Under the pieces are notes generated by a model. The model made no database searches, was not told the origin of the DNA, and was given only the letters and a program-made list of their open reading frames with translations. From the NCBI RefSeq assembly GCF_022581195.2, contig NC_061473.1, forward strand, positions 9,796,001 through 9,860,000: DNA of 64,000 nt, written 5' to 3'. Made by a program: the position numbers and the translations under genes. Below, one piece after another: positions 11,461-22,315 of the stretch. Numbering within the stretch: position 1 is the first letter of the stretch; the number at the start of each line of letters is the position of its first letter. Source of the DNA: Helicoverpa zea (taxonomy: Eukaryota > Arthropoda > Insecta > Lepidoptera > Noctuidae).

Positions 11461-14400
11461 TTCAACTGACCTTATTTCTGACAGCTGGGATGAAAGAAGG
11501 CTGTATTTGACCTACTGCGTCGTTTGTAATTGTACGGTACTGGCCACTGGATGATGGGTTTAAAAATAGAGCAGGTACCTGGGCCATTTAACACACACGA
11601 GTTTGTGGGTACGGTTGTGATCTGGATCCTTTCTAGTCTTTTGTTTGTTAAATTAATCTGAAAAAAAGATTTATACAAAATATTTTTTACACTTAAAAAA
11701 AACCAGCTAAATCTGTTAAAATCAGATCCAGACACAATTGGATGCTTTTAATTCATTTTATTTACAAATAATTCTGAAAAAGTTAGCAAAAGCAATCAGT
11801 TTAGTTTCTTTTCTTAGTCCACTAACCATGATGCAATAAAAACATAGACAAAAACGAGTTTTTTTTTAATAAAAATCACTTTAAATTTTGTGTTAATTTA
11901 TTCATTACATCAAAAACCGTTAGGAAATAATAAACGACGAATATATTTGTATAAACTAGAATTTTGTCCCATGGCGATTCCTATGGTGTACCTACCTATT
12001 CGTAAGTTTTATAATATTTTAGAACGATAAAATTTTCTATAGGTACCAAAATTTTTAGGTTTGATACTACTATCATTATCAATTGTATGCCAGACAATCA
12101 TAAATAATAGTAATACATTGATTATAAACTCTCATTTGCTTGCCAAATATGACACAAACAAAAAAAATTGAAAGATAGTAAACATAGAAAGAATATTTTT
12201 TTGCAAAGATCGACTTTCAAAATACCTATATTTACAATAAAATTGTAAAGTTCTTTGTTTTTTGAAATAGATTTAAAAACTGCTACAATAATCTCTTCAA
12301 CTGAAATAAACGTATTTGTGGGTAATATCGTGTAATTTATCACGGATGTTTCTCGCGAGTTATTTCCCCGCCTGTTCCGTTGTGAGATTGCTAAATATTT
12401 CAAATATGTACGAAGAAATAATTTATACCTATTTACTTAATTCTATTGCTACAGCAATCGATGCATTGGATAATTTAAAAAATAGTTATTATTCAGTGAT
12501 TTACATATTTTACTTCCTTTTCAAAATCTACGGATATGTTACCATCAACTTTAAAAATATACATAAAATTCAGCATTTTAATGTCAAATGATTTACCTTA
12601 ATAATAAGTTCCTTAATCACAGTATAAATGAACAATTTTATTTCAAAATAATAAAAATGCAGCAACTTCATTTAAAAAAGTCGTAAATTCAAGATCAGAT
12701 TTTAATTCCACTATCCAACACTTACCTTGCAATAATTCTAAGTTTCTTATTAAACCTTAGGATTATTATTTATCCAGTCTATAAACTTTTATTGAATCTT
12801 ATATTTCTATTTTTATTTTTATCTAATGGTGCAATTAAAAATCTGGATTTGCAATAAACGGTGGTGGAACAGGACTTTATTGCATAACCAAATATGGCCG
12901 CTGGCGTTCTGTCAGATTACTTTTTTATGATAACTCCTGTTACGCAACTTTTATAGCGTAATTGTCAATAAAGGTAAAGTATGATTGTGGAGTTATTACA
13001 TTATAATAGAAATAAAGATCGGCTTAATGAGATTTAAATTGTTACTTACACTCAGTTTAAAAAATAAGTTATAGGTACACCTTTTGTGACAAATAACCCT
13101 TCAAAAGAGTTCACTATTTCTTCTTAATTATTTATCAAAAATCAATTTAAATAACATAAAATCAATTGTGTCTCCCGTGTATCTGCGTTCCGACTTACAA
13201 AGGGTTAATATAAAATTTAATTCAGACCTAAATTCATTTATTTTATTCAATTAATCAGACTATAATACCCTTCGGAGTAGATTCCAGAACCTTCCATTTC
13301 CCAGTTCAAAACCAAACTAAGTATCTAACTCCGTAAATATCTCGTGCGTGAACTCGACTTTAAACTATTAAAGACGGCCTAACAGCCATTAGTCAGATAA
13401 CGGCCATCCATTGCACTAGGTATCTTCCTATTTATATGTCCGACTGGTTTCTAACTCTCAACTGCAGTAACAGATAAAAATATATTTAGAACATAGATTC
13501 TAGATGGCTTATCTTCATCTTCTAAGCTAGGAAATATTGAAGTTGTAGGAGGTTTTATTGCTTGAAGTTGTCTATGGTTGTTAAATATAAATTTTGCGGT
13601 AATTTTGAAGTAAATAAATGTTGCGGTAGCTTTCAATGTAAGTAGGTACAAGTTTAGAAAGATCTGTAGCAAAAATATCTGTTGATATACATTAAGTATT
13701 TTAAGAAATAAAAAAAGGATTAAATAGGCTTTAAATATCGCAGATTGGCACAAATTTGAACAAAACCTTAATTGGCTTTTTCTTCCATTATTCTACTCTA
13801 CTTTTACACCTGCAAATTCGTGAAAGGTGTCACCACTTTTACACAGCTCATTAATTAAATCAACACATTCTTTTAATTACTTAATTAAAATGCAAAACAA
13901 TACAAGCACATTTCCTCGTCCATATTTCCCAACGCTTTCTTGTGTTGTCATATTACAAAATGATTTGCGGTCGAATTGTATTTTCAGAGTGGCAACTATC
14001 GTAACCATAAACAACGCATTTCTAACCTATTTCACGCGTGATTTCACACAACATTCTCTATGGATTTATAAGGCCAGTGCTAATTTGATTAGCCTGATTT
14101 AAATACATGAATTTTACTTCGACTTTGATGGTTGCTTTAATTCACTATTTCAAATCAATTCAATCACAATCACAATTCAATCGTCCCATTTGTAGATAAA
14201 TCTCCCTGTTTGCAATCAATTTATACATATACATATTCTTTGAGTTGTCATCAATTCAATTCCGCAATTCACGAGTGGTGACTGACAGAAACTGTCACGT
14301 CGTTTTGAGTTTAATATTCTAACGCCTATAAAAATACAAGAAGTCTCAACTTATCAATACAAAATGATATAAATGAGTCGTCATCGCTTTGGCGCAGATC

Positions 14401-16367
14401 GCCGCGTCATCACGCGCTGACCCTGTTAGCTAAAAGAGCGTGAAACTATAAGCTATTAGTCATTTCAATTACTGAAAACTTATGGTTTCAGAGAAAGAAA
14501 CTCGTAATCGGCTAGGCTTGGTTATTTACTGTTTTCTTTGGAAAAACTTTCAGATTACTAAAATAGCTTGCACCGGAGATACTTTTCTACGGGAAAAGTT
14601 TTTCATAACATCTCTCTCTAATAGAAAATTTAAAGCATTGAAACTTCGTATTAAATGTCATAGTGAACCGATTCAATGTTGTCCGCATTTTTCAGTCCGA
14701 TATTTAGAAACATTACTGCTCTATATTCGTGTTTCATGAATAATACTAATTTATTTAAATAGTCATAAGGCCACTGCAAACATAATTCTCTCCATATCAA
14801 AATTTCAAGGGAATAATCATCTGCTCATTATATTATTTAGACCATATTACAGCTATTTATATCTCTTTAAGATATTACCTAACCTAACCTTGAAAGATGA
14901 ACGCTGAATATAAAATAACGTAATTACTCGTGCTATATCCTAATTATTTAATTAAAATTCTAGATTAAATGTTAATTATCTTCTCATGGTTAATGTGTTA
15001 TTTTAGGCAGAAAAATAACAAAGATCTAGGCTAAATATATTAATGTTTTTTTTTTTTTATAAATGTGAAAAGATGTTGATTTGATGATGAAATTGATCTA
15101 ACCATTTTTGGATAAACTAATTGACAGATAGACGTCAGTTGGTTTAAATGGCGGAGATCGACAAGTTTGATTCAAAGATGGTGGCCAAATCAATAGGTAT
15201 TCTTGTAATAAAATAAACCGACAATATAAATTCATTTATTGATTAAATGAGACGCGAAATCAATCATTATTATATATGTAATTGTAGTTACAGTTATTAT
15301 TGATAATTGTCTGGAAAAAAGGCACCAACTGTCAAACACGTCCACAGATAATAAACTTTTACTTTTTTATGAAGCCAAGGTAATCCGGTGTACGTTTTAA
15401 ATAAATCCTGTATATTTGTCAGCCGTGACATTATCTCGTTATTAGTGTTATTGCCCGCGAAACTTGCGTAATAACGTTCGTAGATTAAACGTTTATTACT
15501 TTAATGGAATGTCCGTGCTTAAGAACGCTTTCTTTGCGATTTTTTTGCTTTTCTGGCAGGGGAAATATCTATTTCCTCCTGCCCTGGCCAGTGCTTCCTT
15601 GTATGCAAATTGGAGAATTTCCTTGTTCAATTTTAATTGGTGGGCGACAGGTTTAGGTCCAATTTCACCGACTACATAAACGTGAATGAATATTCTATTC
15701 TAAACGTAAATGTTCTTAAAACAACTGTTTACTATGAGATTTCATGTTCAATTTTCTCATTAAAAATACCTGCATTTTGAGAAAAACTGACGTTTGTCTG
15801 GTTGATGCATTTAGACCTAAATCATTAAAAAACCCTTATGTTAGAGTCGTTGATAGCCTCTTATGTGGTTCTTCTGCGTTTTCCCATTCTACGTTATTAA
15901 CAGAAAAGTCAACATATTGCAAAACATTAGCGCAGGCATATGGAAACTGCTTGCATTTCCGCATGCGCGCGCGCCGGCCCGAGACGCGCCGCTACGCAAT
16001 CACTACAGTATCGCTATGATAGACCGTTCTGCGCTATTGTCTCTGGTTATACTGGAGTATGGAATATTGTCTATGTAAGTGTACGTAGGTCGAATAGGGA
16101 GAAAATTTCGTTGAGGAGATGTGAACCTGTACATTATAATATTATTAAGAGCTCATAAACGCTGCAGACTAAACTGAATGCTTGTAGCTCGAAAGTTGGT
16201 TGACAGTTTATTTTGTTCTAGCTCTGCAAATAAAAATAATAAATTCTTCCTCCTGCCCTGTTCCCAGGGCCAAAGAAAAATAATAACGTTACCAGCTTAT
16301 GTACTGTTCCATGAAAAAACATTCTAAGCTAGACAGTGAAAATATAAGCAGGACAAACCAATGACCA
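11461..16367. other. Non-coding stretch, no gene recognised
   Basis: AT-rich. A sequence block AAAATCAATTGTGTCTC with CTGCG at 13150 is shared with 10330. A short GC-rich patch (CGCATGCGCGCGCGCCGGCC) at 15960-15990 stands out; no exon could be supported there. 16245-16265 resembles the RTE 3' end. Confidence 0.5.
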
Positions 16368-16540
16368 AAACTCCACCGGGGCTGTGGTATTGTTCGAAAG
16401 AGTTAGGTACATCAGCCCTGGAACACAAAGGGCTTCAGAAGAATAAAATGTTTGTTTAAGTCAGTAAGAGTCTGACAATGCCTCACATTCCACCCACAGC
16501 GGGAAAGGTCAGATGACTATGTCACACTTGAAAAAAAAAA
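16368..16540 (+). mobile_element. Copy of the GTCAGACTCTTACTGAC family
   Basis: GGGGCTGTGGTATTGTTCGA, AGTCAGTAAGAGTCTGACAA, then CACTTGAAAAAAAAAA. It ends in an A-run, which favours a retroposed SINE. It lies just left of the 2.06-kb transposon. Confidence 0.6.
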
Positions 16541-16611
16541 TACAGAGAAGATCTTGAAATGCCACTCGGAAACCACCCGCCACACAGTCATGAAACATAA
16601 TCCAATGACAT

Positions 16612-18672
16612 CGAGGGTTCCCGGGCTAATTGGTTTAAGCGACATTTTGGGTGATATTGAGTTATATATATATTTGGAATCAGCGAATTTTTCTCCGTCG
16701 AATGGTGCCGGTTTCATTAAAATCGGAGCACTTTTTTGGCGCTTGAAACAATTCTATTTTCGTGGTGATTCCAAAATGGCAGTGTATTAAACGACGTGGA
16801 TTTTGCATTTTTTGTTAAATTATGCACTTGAACCATACCATCATAATAATAACCGAGACATAAACCAGTCACCCTATCTCTCATAAATAAGTCAATGAGA
16901 GTTAGAGCGTTTTTCCTGTATCTACTTTTTTTATTAAGAAGTAACTTGAATCATTTTGCCTTCCCACTAATCACACGGTGTGATGTCACTTAAACCAATA
17001 GTCCGTGACCCAAATAAGACAGGTTTGTCGCTTAAACGCTTTTGGCTGCATCTATTTTGAACGCAGGGTGCTACTTAAAGCAAATAGTCGTTTTCGTTCA
17101 GATGTTTTGTTTGGTCGTTAAACCATTTAGTCCTACTTTTTTTTTAAATGTGTGTCGTTTAATACTGATGATAAAATTAATGATGAATAATGAAACATTT
17201 TGCCAGTATTCATAAAAATACGAGTCGGTCTTTCAATCACAAAATTTTAATATGGTACATTTCAACCATGTCATATGATACCATATTCATTTCATCGACC
17301 GGGTGTCAAAAATCGTGATTTTTCAACTGGACTATCGTGCGCGGGCGCTTCAGTCTCACTCAAGAGTGCGCCGAGGACTGACGTGACGCGCGCAGGCCGC
17401 CAGTGTTTACATAAAACGCTCATCAAAATTTAATCGTAAGTACTTTAATAGGCGTAGCAACCAGTCTTGCATTTCTTTTTTGAGGCTTGATATAGTTGGC
17501 TTCTTCTCAACCTGAACGCTATGGTAAGACGCGTTGTCCATTATAACAACAGAACTTGGCAGCAACTTATCTTTTAACTTTTCATCTACCCACTTATAAA
17601 AAGTAGGCCCGTTCATATCTCCATGATGACTATCATAACAGATCAGACATCACAACAGATCAATTCAAATCAGATGCTAAAACTGGCAGTCGCCAGTTTT
17701 AGAAAATGACAACTAAGTACCTGCATTATTTTTCATTACACTTGATTATTGTTTTCAGCAGCAGCTGTGTTTTATGAATACGAGAAGTTTCTTTGTTGAT
17801 TTTATATTTTTTTTTATTTTAAAATTTTATTGTTATCATGTTACTACAAGTTTATTATGTTTAATTATACTTTAACTCAGTAAAGTTTTAGGATAACTAA
17901 TGAATAAGGTCATAAACAATTTTATTATAATCGACGTTCCCACATTGAGACTGATTTTACTTAATTATAATACAAAGTACTAAAATTTAACTGATTTTGT
18001 TGATTAAGACTAAAAAGTTAATAAATATTATTTGATGTTCCTATTGAGACTGGTCTATAATGATTATAAATCTAAATAAATACTTTGATTGATATTGTGT
18101 TGTTTTTATTTATTTATTTATTCGATGTAAGCACCTTAGATTTTTGGCGATTGCGATATATCCAGGTTGTTTTATCAGCCATTGAAAGTCTTAGATGTAA
18201 ATAAACATAAACATTAAACGTTACAATTTCAATGTCACATGTCACATAAGTAAATTAGCCTGTCAGTCATTTTGGTCTAAATTGGTAGTTGAGATAAATA
18301 CCTTGGTTCTATTAATTTTGGGTTTCGTTACTTCATACTTTTTGGCTTACTCTGTAAATAGAATGCGTCGTCGCTTAATTTTTTTTCCCTGTAGCCAATT
18401 GTAGTTATGAAGTCACTTAAATCGTTTTTCCTGTTTCTAAAAAAGGGCGGATTGTTTTAAGCGACATTTATCTTTGCAATTAAAGGTCCGTTTTATTTGG
18501 TATTAGCATCAACAACTAGATATTTTTAATTAAAATTCAATACCGTTTACCCCATTAAAATAACTGCAGAAGTTTTTTTGTTATGAATTTTTTTTCGAAA
18601 TTTCAAACTTTAAATGGCTCTCCTGTAAAGTTGCAAAAATGTCGCTTAAACCAATTAGCCCGGGAACCCTCG
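16612..18672 (-). mobile_element. 2.06-kb DNA transposon with TIRs and 4-bp target duplication
   Basis: Near-perfect terminal inverted repeats of about 37 bp begin CGAGGGTTCCCGGGCTAATT at the left and end with the complement at the right. ACAT flanks both sides (16608-16611, 18673-18676). Inside are many shortened copies of the TIR core GTCGCTTAAACCAATAGTCC (near 16985, 17027, 17071, 17113, 18409, 18455). A minus-strand transposase fragment lies within it. The superfamily is not certain; a 4-bp target argues against classic Tc1/mariner. Confidence 0.85.
17407..17634 (-). pseudogene. DDE transposase fragment
   Basis: The minus strand reads DSHHGDMNGPTFYKWVDEKL, then LLPSSVVIMDNASYHSVQ, which carries the second catalytic Asp of a DDE-superfamily transposase (MDNASYHS), and ends after KYLRLNFDERFM at 17407. 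Only this central segment (about 75 residues) remains. No first Asp region or final acidic residue is visible, so it is a relic inside the 16612-18672 element. Confidence 0.8.
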
Positions 18673-18890
18673 ACATAGTTCCGCACCATTGCTGGTACCC
18701 TGGTACCCTGGTACACAAGCTTACTGGGACGAGCCTTCATGCTCCTCTTGTTTATGAGATCGACCAGCACATGTATTGGTGGCGTATGCAAATGGCATGA
18801 CAAATACATTCATTATTAGATTATAAGTTTATAAGTGCTTGTAAAGGCCTAAATGAAATACATGATTTGACTTTGACTTTGGCGGGTTGC

Positions 18891-19030
18891 CCGAGTAACT
18901 GGGTTGAAGTGGTCAGATAGGCAGTCGCTCCTTGTAAAGCACTGGTACTCAGCTGAATTCGGTTAGACTGGAAGCCGAACCCAACATGGTTGGAAAAGGT
19001 TCGGGAGATGATGATGACTTTGACTTTGCC
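18891..19030 (+). mobile_element. SINE 3' half with GACTTT tail
   Basis: GGGTTGCCCGAGTAACTGGG to GAACCCAACATGGTTGG, followed by ATGATGATGACTTTGACTTT. It begins after another TTTGACTTTGACTTTGG run. Confidence 0.75.
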
Positions 19031-19479
19031 TGAGGATTCCAGAAGGATATACTTAGATATCCTAATTGCGAAAGTTTGAAAACATAGCTTATATTATTTG
19101 TCGCTCTTTCACACTGAAACTTATAGATTTTATAATGAATTCGATTTATATGATTAATATGAATTATATTTATATGATTTTGATGAAACTTAATGATAAC
19201 ATAGTTTCACGCACCTTATATTATATCCAACATACATTATTATAAGCTACTTTTTGTATGAATTCGGGAAGTCATTTCCTCAGAAAGTATGAATAGAATA
19301 GAATAGAAGTTTATTGTTTCCAGTATTACAGCAAACAGAAAAAAAATAACTTAACATGGAGGCTATAATACCGAAAGCAAAGTAGGTGAAACTGATGGCG
19401 GAAACTAAGTAATTATAATCAAAATATGTATTTGCAGAAAAATTAATAGCTTGCGATTTTACTTATATGTAGCTGAAGA

Positions 19480-19670
19480 TATTATAATGGCATCCAAGGC
19501 CGATTTCGGCCACGGCGGCTGTGCTCATGTAAGGAGATCAGCCAGCTACGCAGGACATATTATAGTGCACAAGCATTTGTGCAGACACAGGTGCATTCCC
19601 TATTCCTTCACTCTCATAGCCCGAACGGATGGCAATCTGACACGACCGGAGAGAGATCAGGAGCTGAAGA
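19480..19670 (+). repeat. Lepidopteran interspersed repeat, copy 1
   Basis: GATTTCGGCCACGGCGGCTG, AGATCAGCCAGCTACGCAGG and GCGACACGACC-type end. Related copies are at 21875-22030 (+) and 31675-31815 (reversed). Confidence 0.6.
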
Positions 19671-20014
19671 TATAAAAATGCAATAAAGAACTTCTATAGA
19701 TACATACCAATCTAAGTAATTAAACTATCAGTCAATGATCTCATTCTATTATTAATCTATCCATTATCAGCCGCTAGGAATGCGTTTCACAACATTCCTT
19801 TCAGTTGTTGGTAAATATCACATCTTGTGTGCAAATGCAATTATTATGTGTATTTCTACATCTTGCATATTTCCTGGTTACTAATGTTTATATTTTTATG
19901 TGAACGAGTGATATGGAACACTCTAGAAGAAATATGTGACAAAGTGGACTAATCTCTAGATTTGGTCACTATTTCTATTTACTTATCTCTAGATACCAAT
20001 ATGATGGGGATGAA

Positions 20015-20150
20015 ATTATTGCACCAGAAATCTGATTTAAAAAAATATTCCAAAGCCAGATAACCTTTTTATCGAGGGAAACATCCTATAACGAGAGGCT
20101 TCTTTTTATCCCATTACGACAATATAACTCCCACGGGACTTGGAAGTCAT
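20015..20150 (-). mobile_element. Helitron-like fragments
   Basis: CCTTTTTATCGAGGGAAAC and TTTTTATCCCATTACGAC resemble the middle of the Lep1-like family. Related scraps lie at 7990-8100 (ACCGGTACGGGCAGTAGTTC) and 28540-28590 (CCTATTTATCGAGGAAAGCT). Heavily decayed. Confidence 0.4.
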
Positions 20151-20407
20151 AGAGGACTTAATATCTTTAATATCTTTGACGAACAACACTTAACATGTAA
20201 AACACGTAATTTATCAAAAAAAAAAAAACAAAAGTGAAATGCGTACAACACAAGCTAATTATTTCATGTCACGTCTCTCGGTGCATATGAAAGAAGTACA
20301 TATTTATGCAACCCCCGGTCGCTTGGAGTTCAACTCACGCGCAGTGGCAACGTGTGAACGAGTCGGTTTTAGGTTTATTTATTGTTGAGGTGTACCTACT
20401 TTTTTTT

Positions 20408-20568
20408 ACGACGTCAAAAATCATCAAATGACCCCTCCCGCTGACGGTTAGCAGCGGTGAGAGAGTGTCAGACTCTTACTGACTAAAAACCGTCGTGTTC
20501 CGTCATTGGCCTTTTATGTACCAGAGCCGCGGTATCTCTTTCGAACAACCCGCAGTCACCGCAGTGCT
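20408..20568 (-). mobile_element. Short interspersed repeat (family with GTCAGACTCTTACTGAC core)
   Basis: GACGTCAAAAATCATCAAAT, GTGTCAGACTCTTACTGAC, CCGCGGTATCTCTTTCGAA. Other copies are at 16368-16530, 48370-48530, 48735-48905 and 63815-63980. Class uncertain (SINE or MITE). Confidence 0.65.
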
Positions 20569-21394
20569 GAGGAGTACTTATGTGATTAAAGTTTTTAAGG
20601 TTACTGGAAACCATGTCAAATACTATGTAGGTATAATAATATGCTTTCGCCAAATACCTTTGCTGCTCTGAAGGCAGTCATGTCAGTTAATGATGATAGA
20701 GCTGTGTTTTTTGATTGTCCAGCAAGATGGGATCATTCTACATAACATCATTATAATCGAATTCCTATATTCAACAGTAGAACAATAATAGAAAAGTTTA
20801 TGTCTTTATCTGTTCACTAGAACAAACCTCCCAAAATTACAAATCATCAACTCAATATCTTATTATTCGGAAAACTCTTAAACAGTCCATATCAAAATAT
20901 TGATACAGAAACAAAAAGTGTACCAAACGTCTTGCTTATAAACTCATATTCTTCATTATTGATCTTGAGTTCACAATTCTCAACACAACGCAATCCATTT
21001 CGTGACAATCCTTAACCTAATATATTCCTACCTCTAGGGCATACTATAACAAAGTTACTGCACATTATTAATGCAGAGCACATAATATAATATATTATTA
21101 TATCATTAATATCGTTCTCATTACGTTGGCGGCCATATTAAGGCGTTAGGTAACGTTAAATTGTAATTTTGTAATGGCGACCATGTCATCATAGTAAAGA
21201 GGTGAATTTTTAATTTTGTTGCGACGTCTTATTTATTTATATATTGAGTTTATTTAAAATTAAGTTAGCATGTATTAAGTTATAAACAAGAATACATAGG
21301 TATATACAAAGAAAAAGCATTGCCATCCAATGTTGCAATGCTGCCACCCTCTTGGGCACGCTCCCAGTCGACAGCGATGGGGACGAATTTGAGT

Positions 21395-21490
21395 CCCATC
21401 TTGGAACATTTTTGGCAGTCGTTACGACTATTCAGAAGCCAGGAAGTCTGAAAACCAGTCTTAAGTAGGGCTTACGGGTTGCCCGAAAAA
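21395..21490 (+). mobile_element. SINE middle fragment
   Basis: TTTTTGGCAGTCGTTACGAC to CTTACGGGTTGCCCG matches the central part of the SINE at 26653. Confidence 0.55.
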
Positions 21491-21874
21491 AATAATAATA
21501 ATAAGTTGAGTCGGTCAGCTAAAAGAACCTTAGCAGATGATGATAAGACGAACTAGGTACTTCAATACCATAACAAAAGAATCCTCAACCTTTATATCAA
21601 AGATCCTAACTCACGGATAAATCATCAGTTAGTCAATAAACATTGAAGTAAACGGCCAGTGTCGTCGATCATGCAGCCAGTGAAAGCCGCAGTATATCAC
21701 TCCCGCGCATACTTCATCACTCGGCGTGCGCGTGCGACGGTCACTCTGTTTATTTACTCCGTTTAGAAAAAAATGTGTCGTTTCTTCGACAAGATAAGCA
21801 TGTTTAAATACTAGGCCCTTAATTTAAAATCAAGCCTTTGCCACGATTTCCCGATTTTCTTCCACTACTGCAGT

Positions 21875-22030
21875 TCTTGAAGATCAGCCAGCTGCAAAGG
21901 ATAAATTCTACAATATGTATAGTGTATCAGCTTTTCTGCAGATACAGGTCTCTATTCCCTGACAATCCTATTCTTTGATATATGGATGCAATCCGACACG
22001 TCCAGACGCCATGGATGTATCCATCACCAC
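21875..22030 (+). repeat. Lepidopteran interspersed repeat, copy 2
   Basis: AGATCAGCCAGCTGCAAAGG and GCAATCCGACACGTCCAGAC match the family at 19480. Confidence 0.55.
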
Positions 22031-22198
22031 CATCCAGACTCCGGGATAGATCGTGAAAATTTCTTAAAACCCACAATACAATTTCCCCGATCCCGTTCGA
22101 TGTAGTCGATGAACGTCTATAAATGAAAAGTACCTTCATGTATATTTAGCGTTCATAATTATACAGTATCATCTAATGTGCTATCTCTATTGTTCCAG

Positions 22199-22315
22199 GG
22201 TTCAGACCCGCGCGTGGCGACGTGCCGCGGGCGGCTGCAGACCAGGCGATGCCAGCTCAACCAGGAGATCAACAAGGAGTTGCGCCTCAGAGCCGGCGCT
22301 GAGAACTTGTTCAAG
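22199..22315 (+). CDS. Rhpn: Rhophilin exon: first half of HR1 domain
   Basis: The exon follows TTGTTCCAG and ends at AAG before GTCAGT, phase 0 to 0, 39 codons. It encodes the basic N-terminal helix of HR1 ([19 protein letters not shown]). Confidence 0.93.

Noticed and set aside
15744..16158. Overlapping open frames over a GC-rich patch at 15960-15990 as an exon
   Set aside because: No homologous protein was recognised and no convincing splice sites frame the patch.
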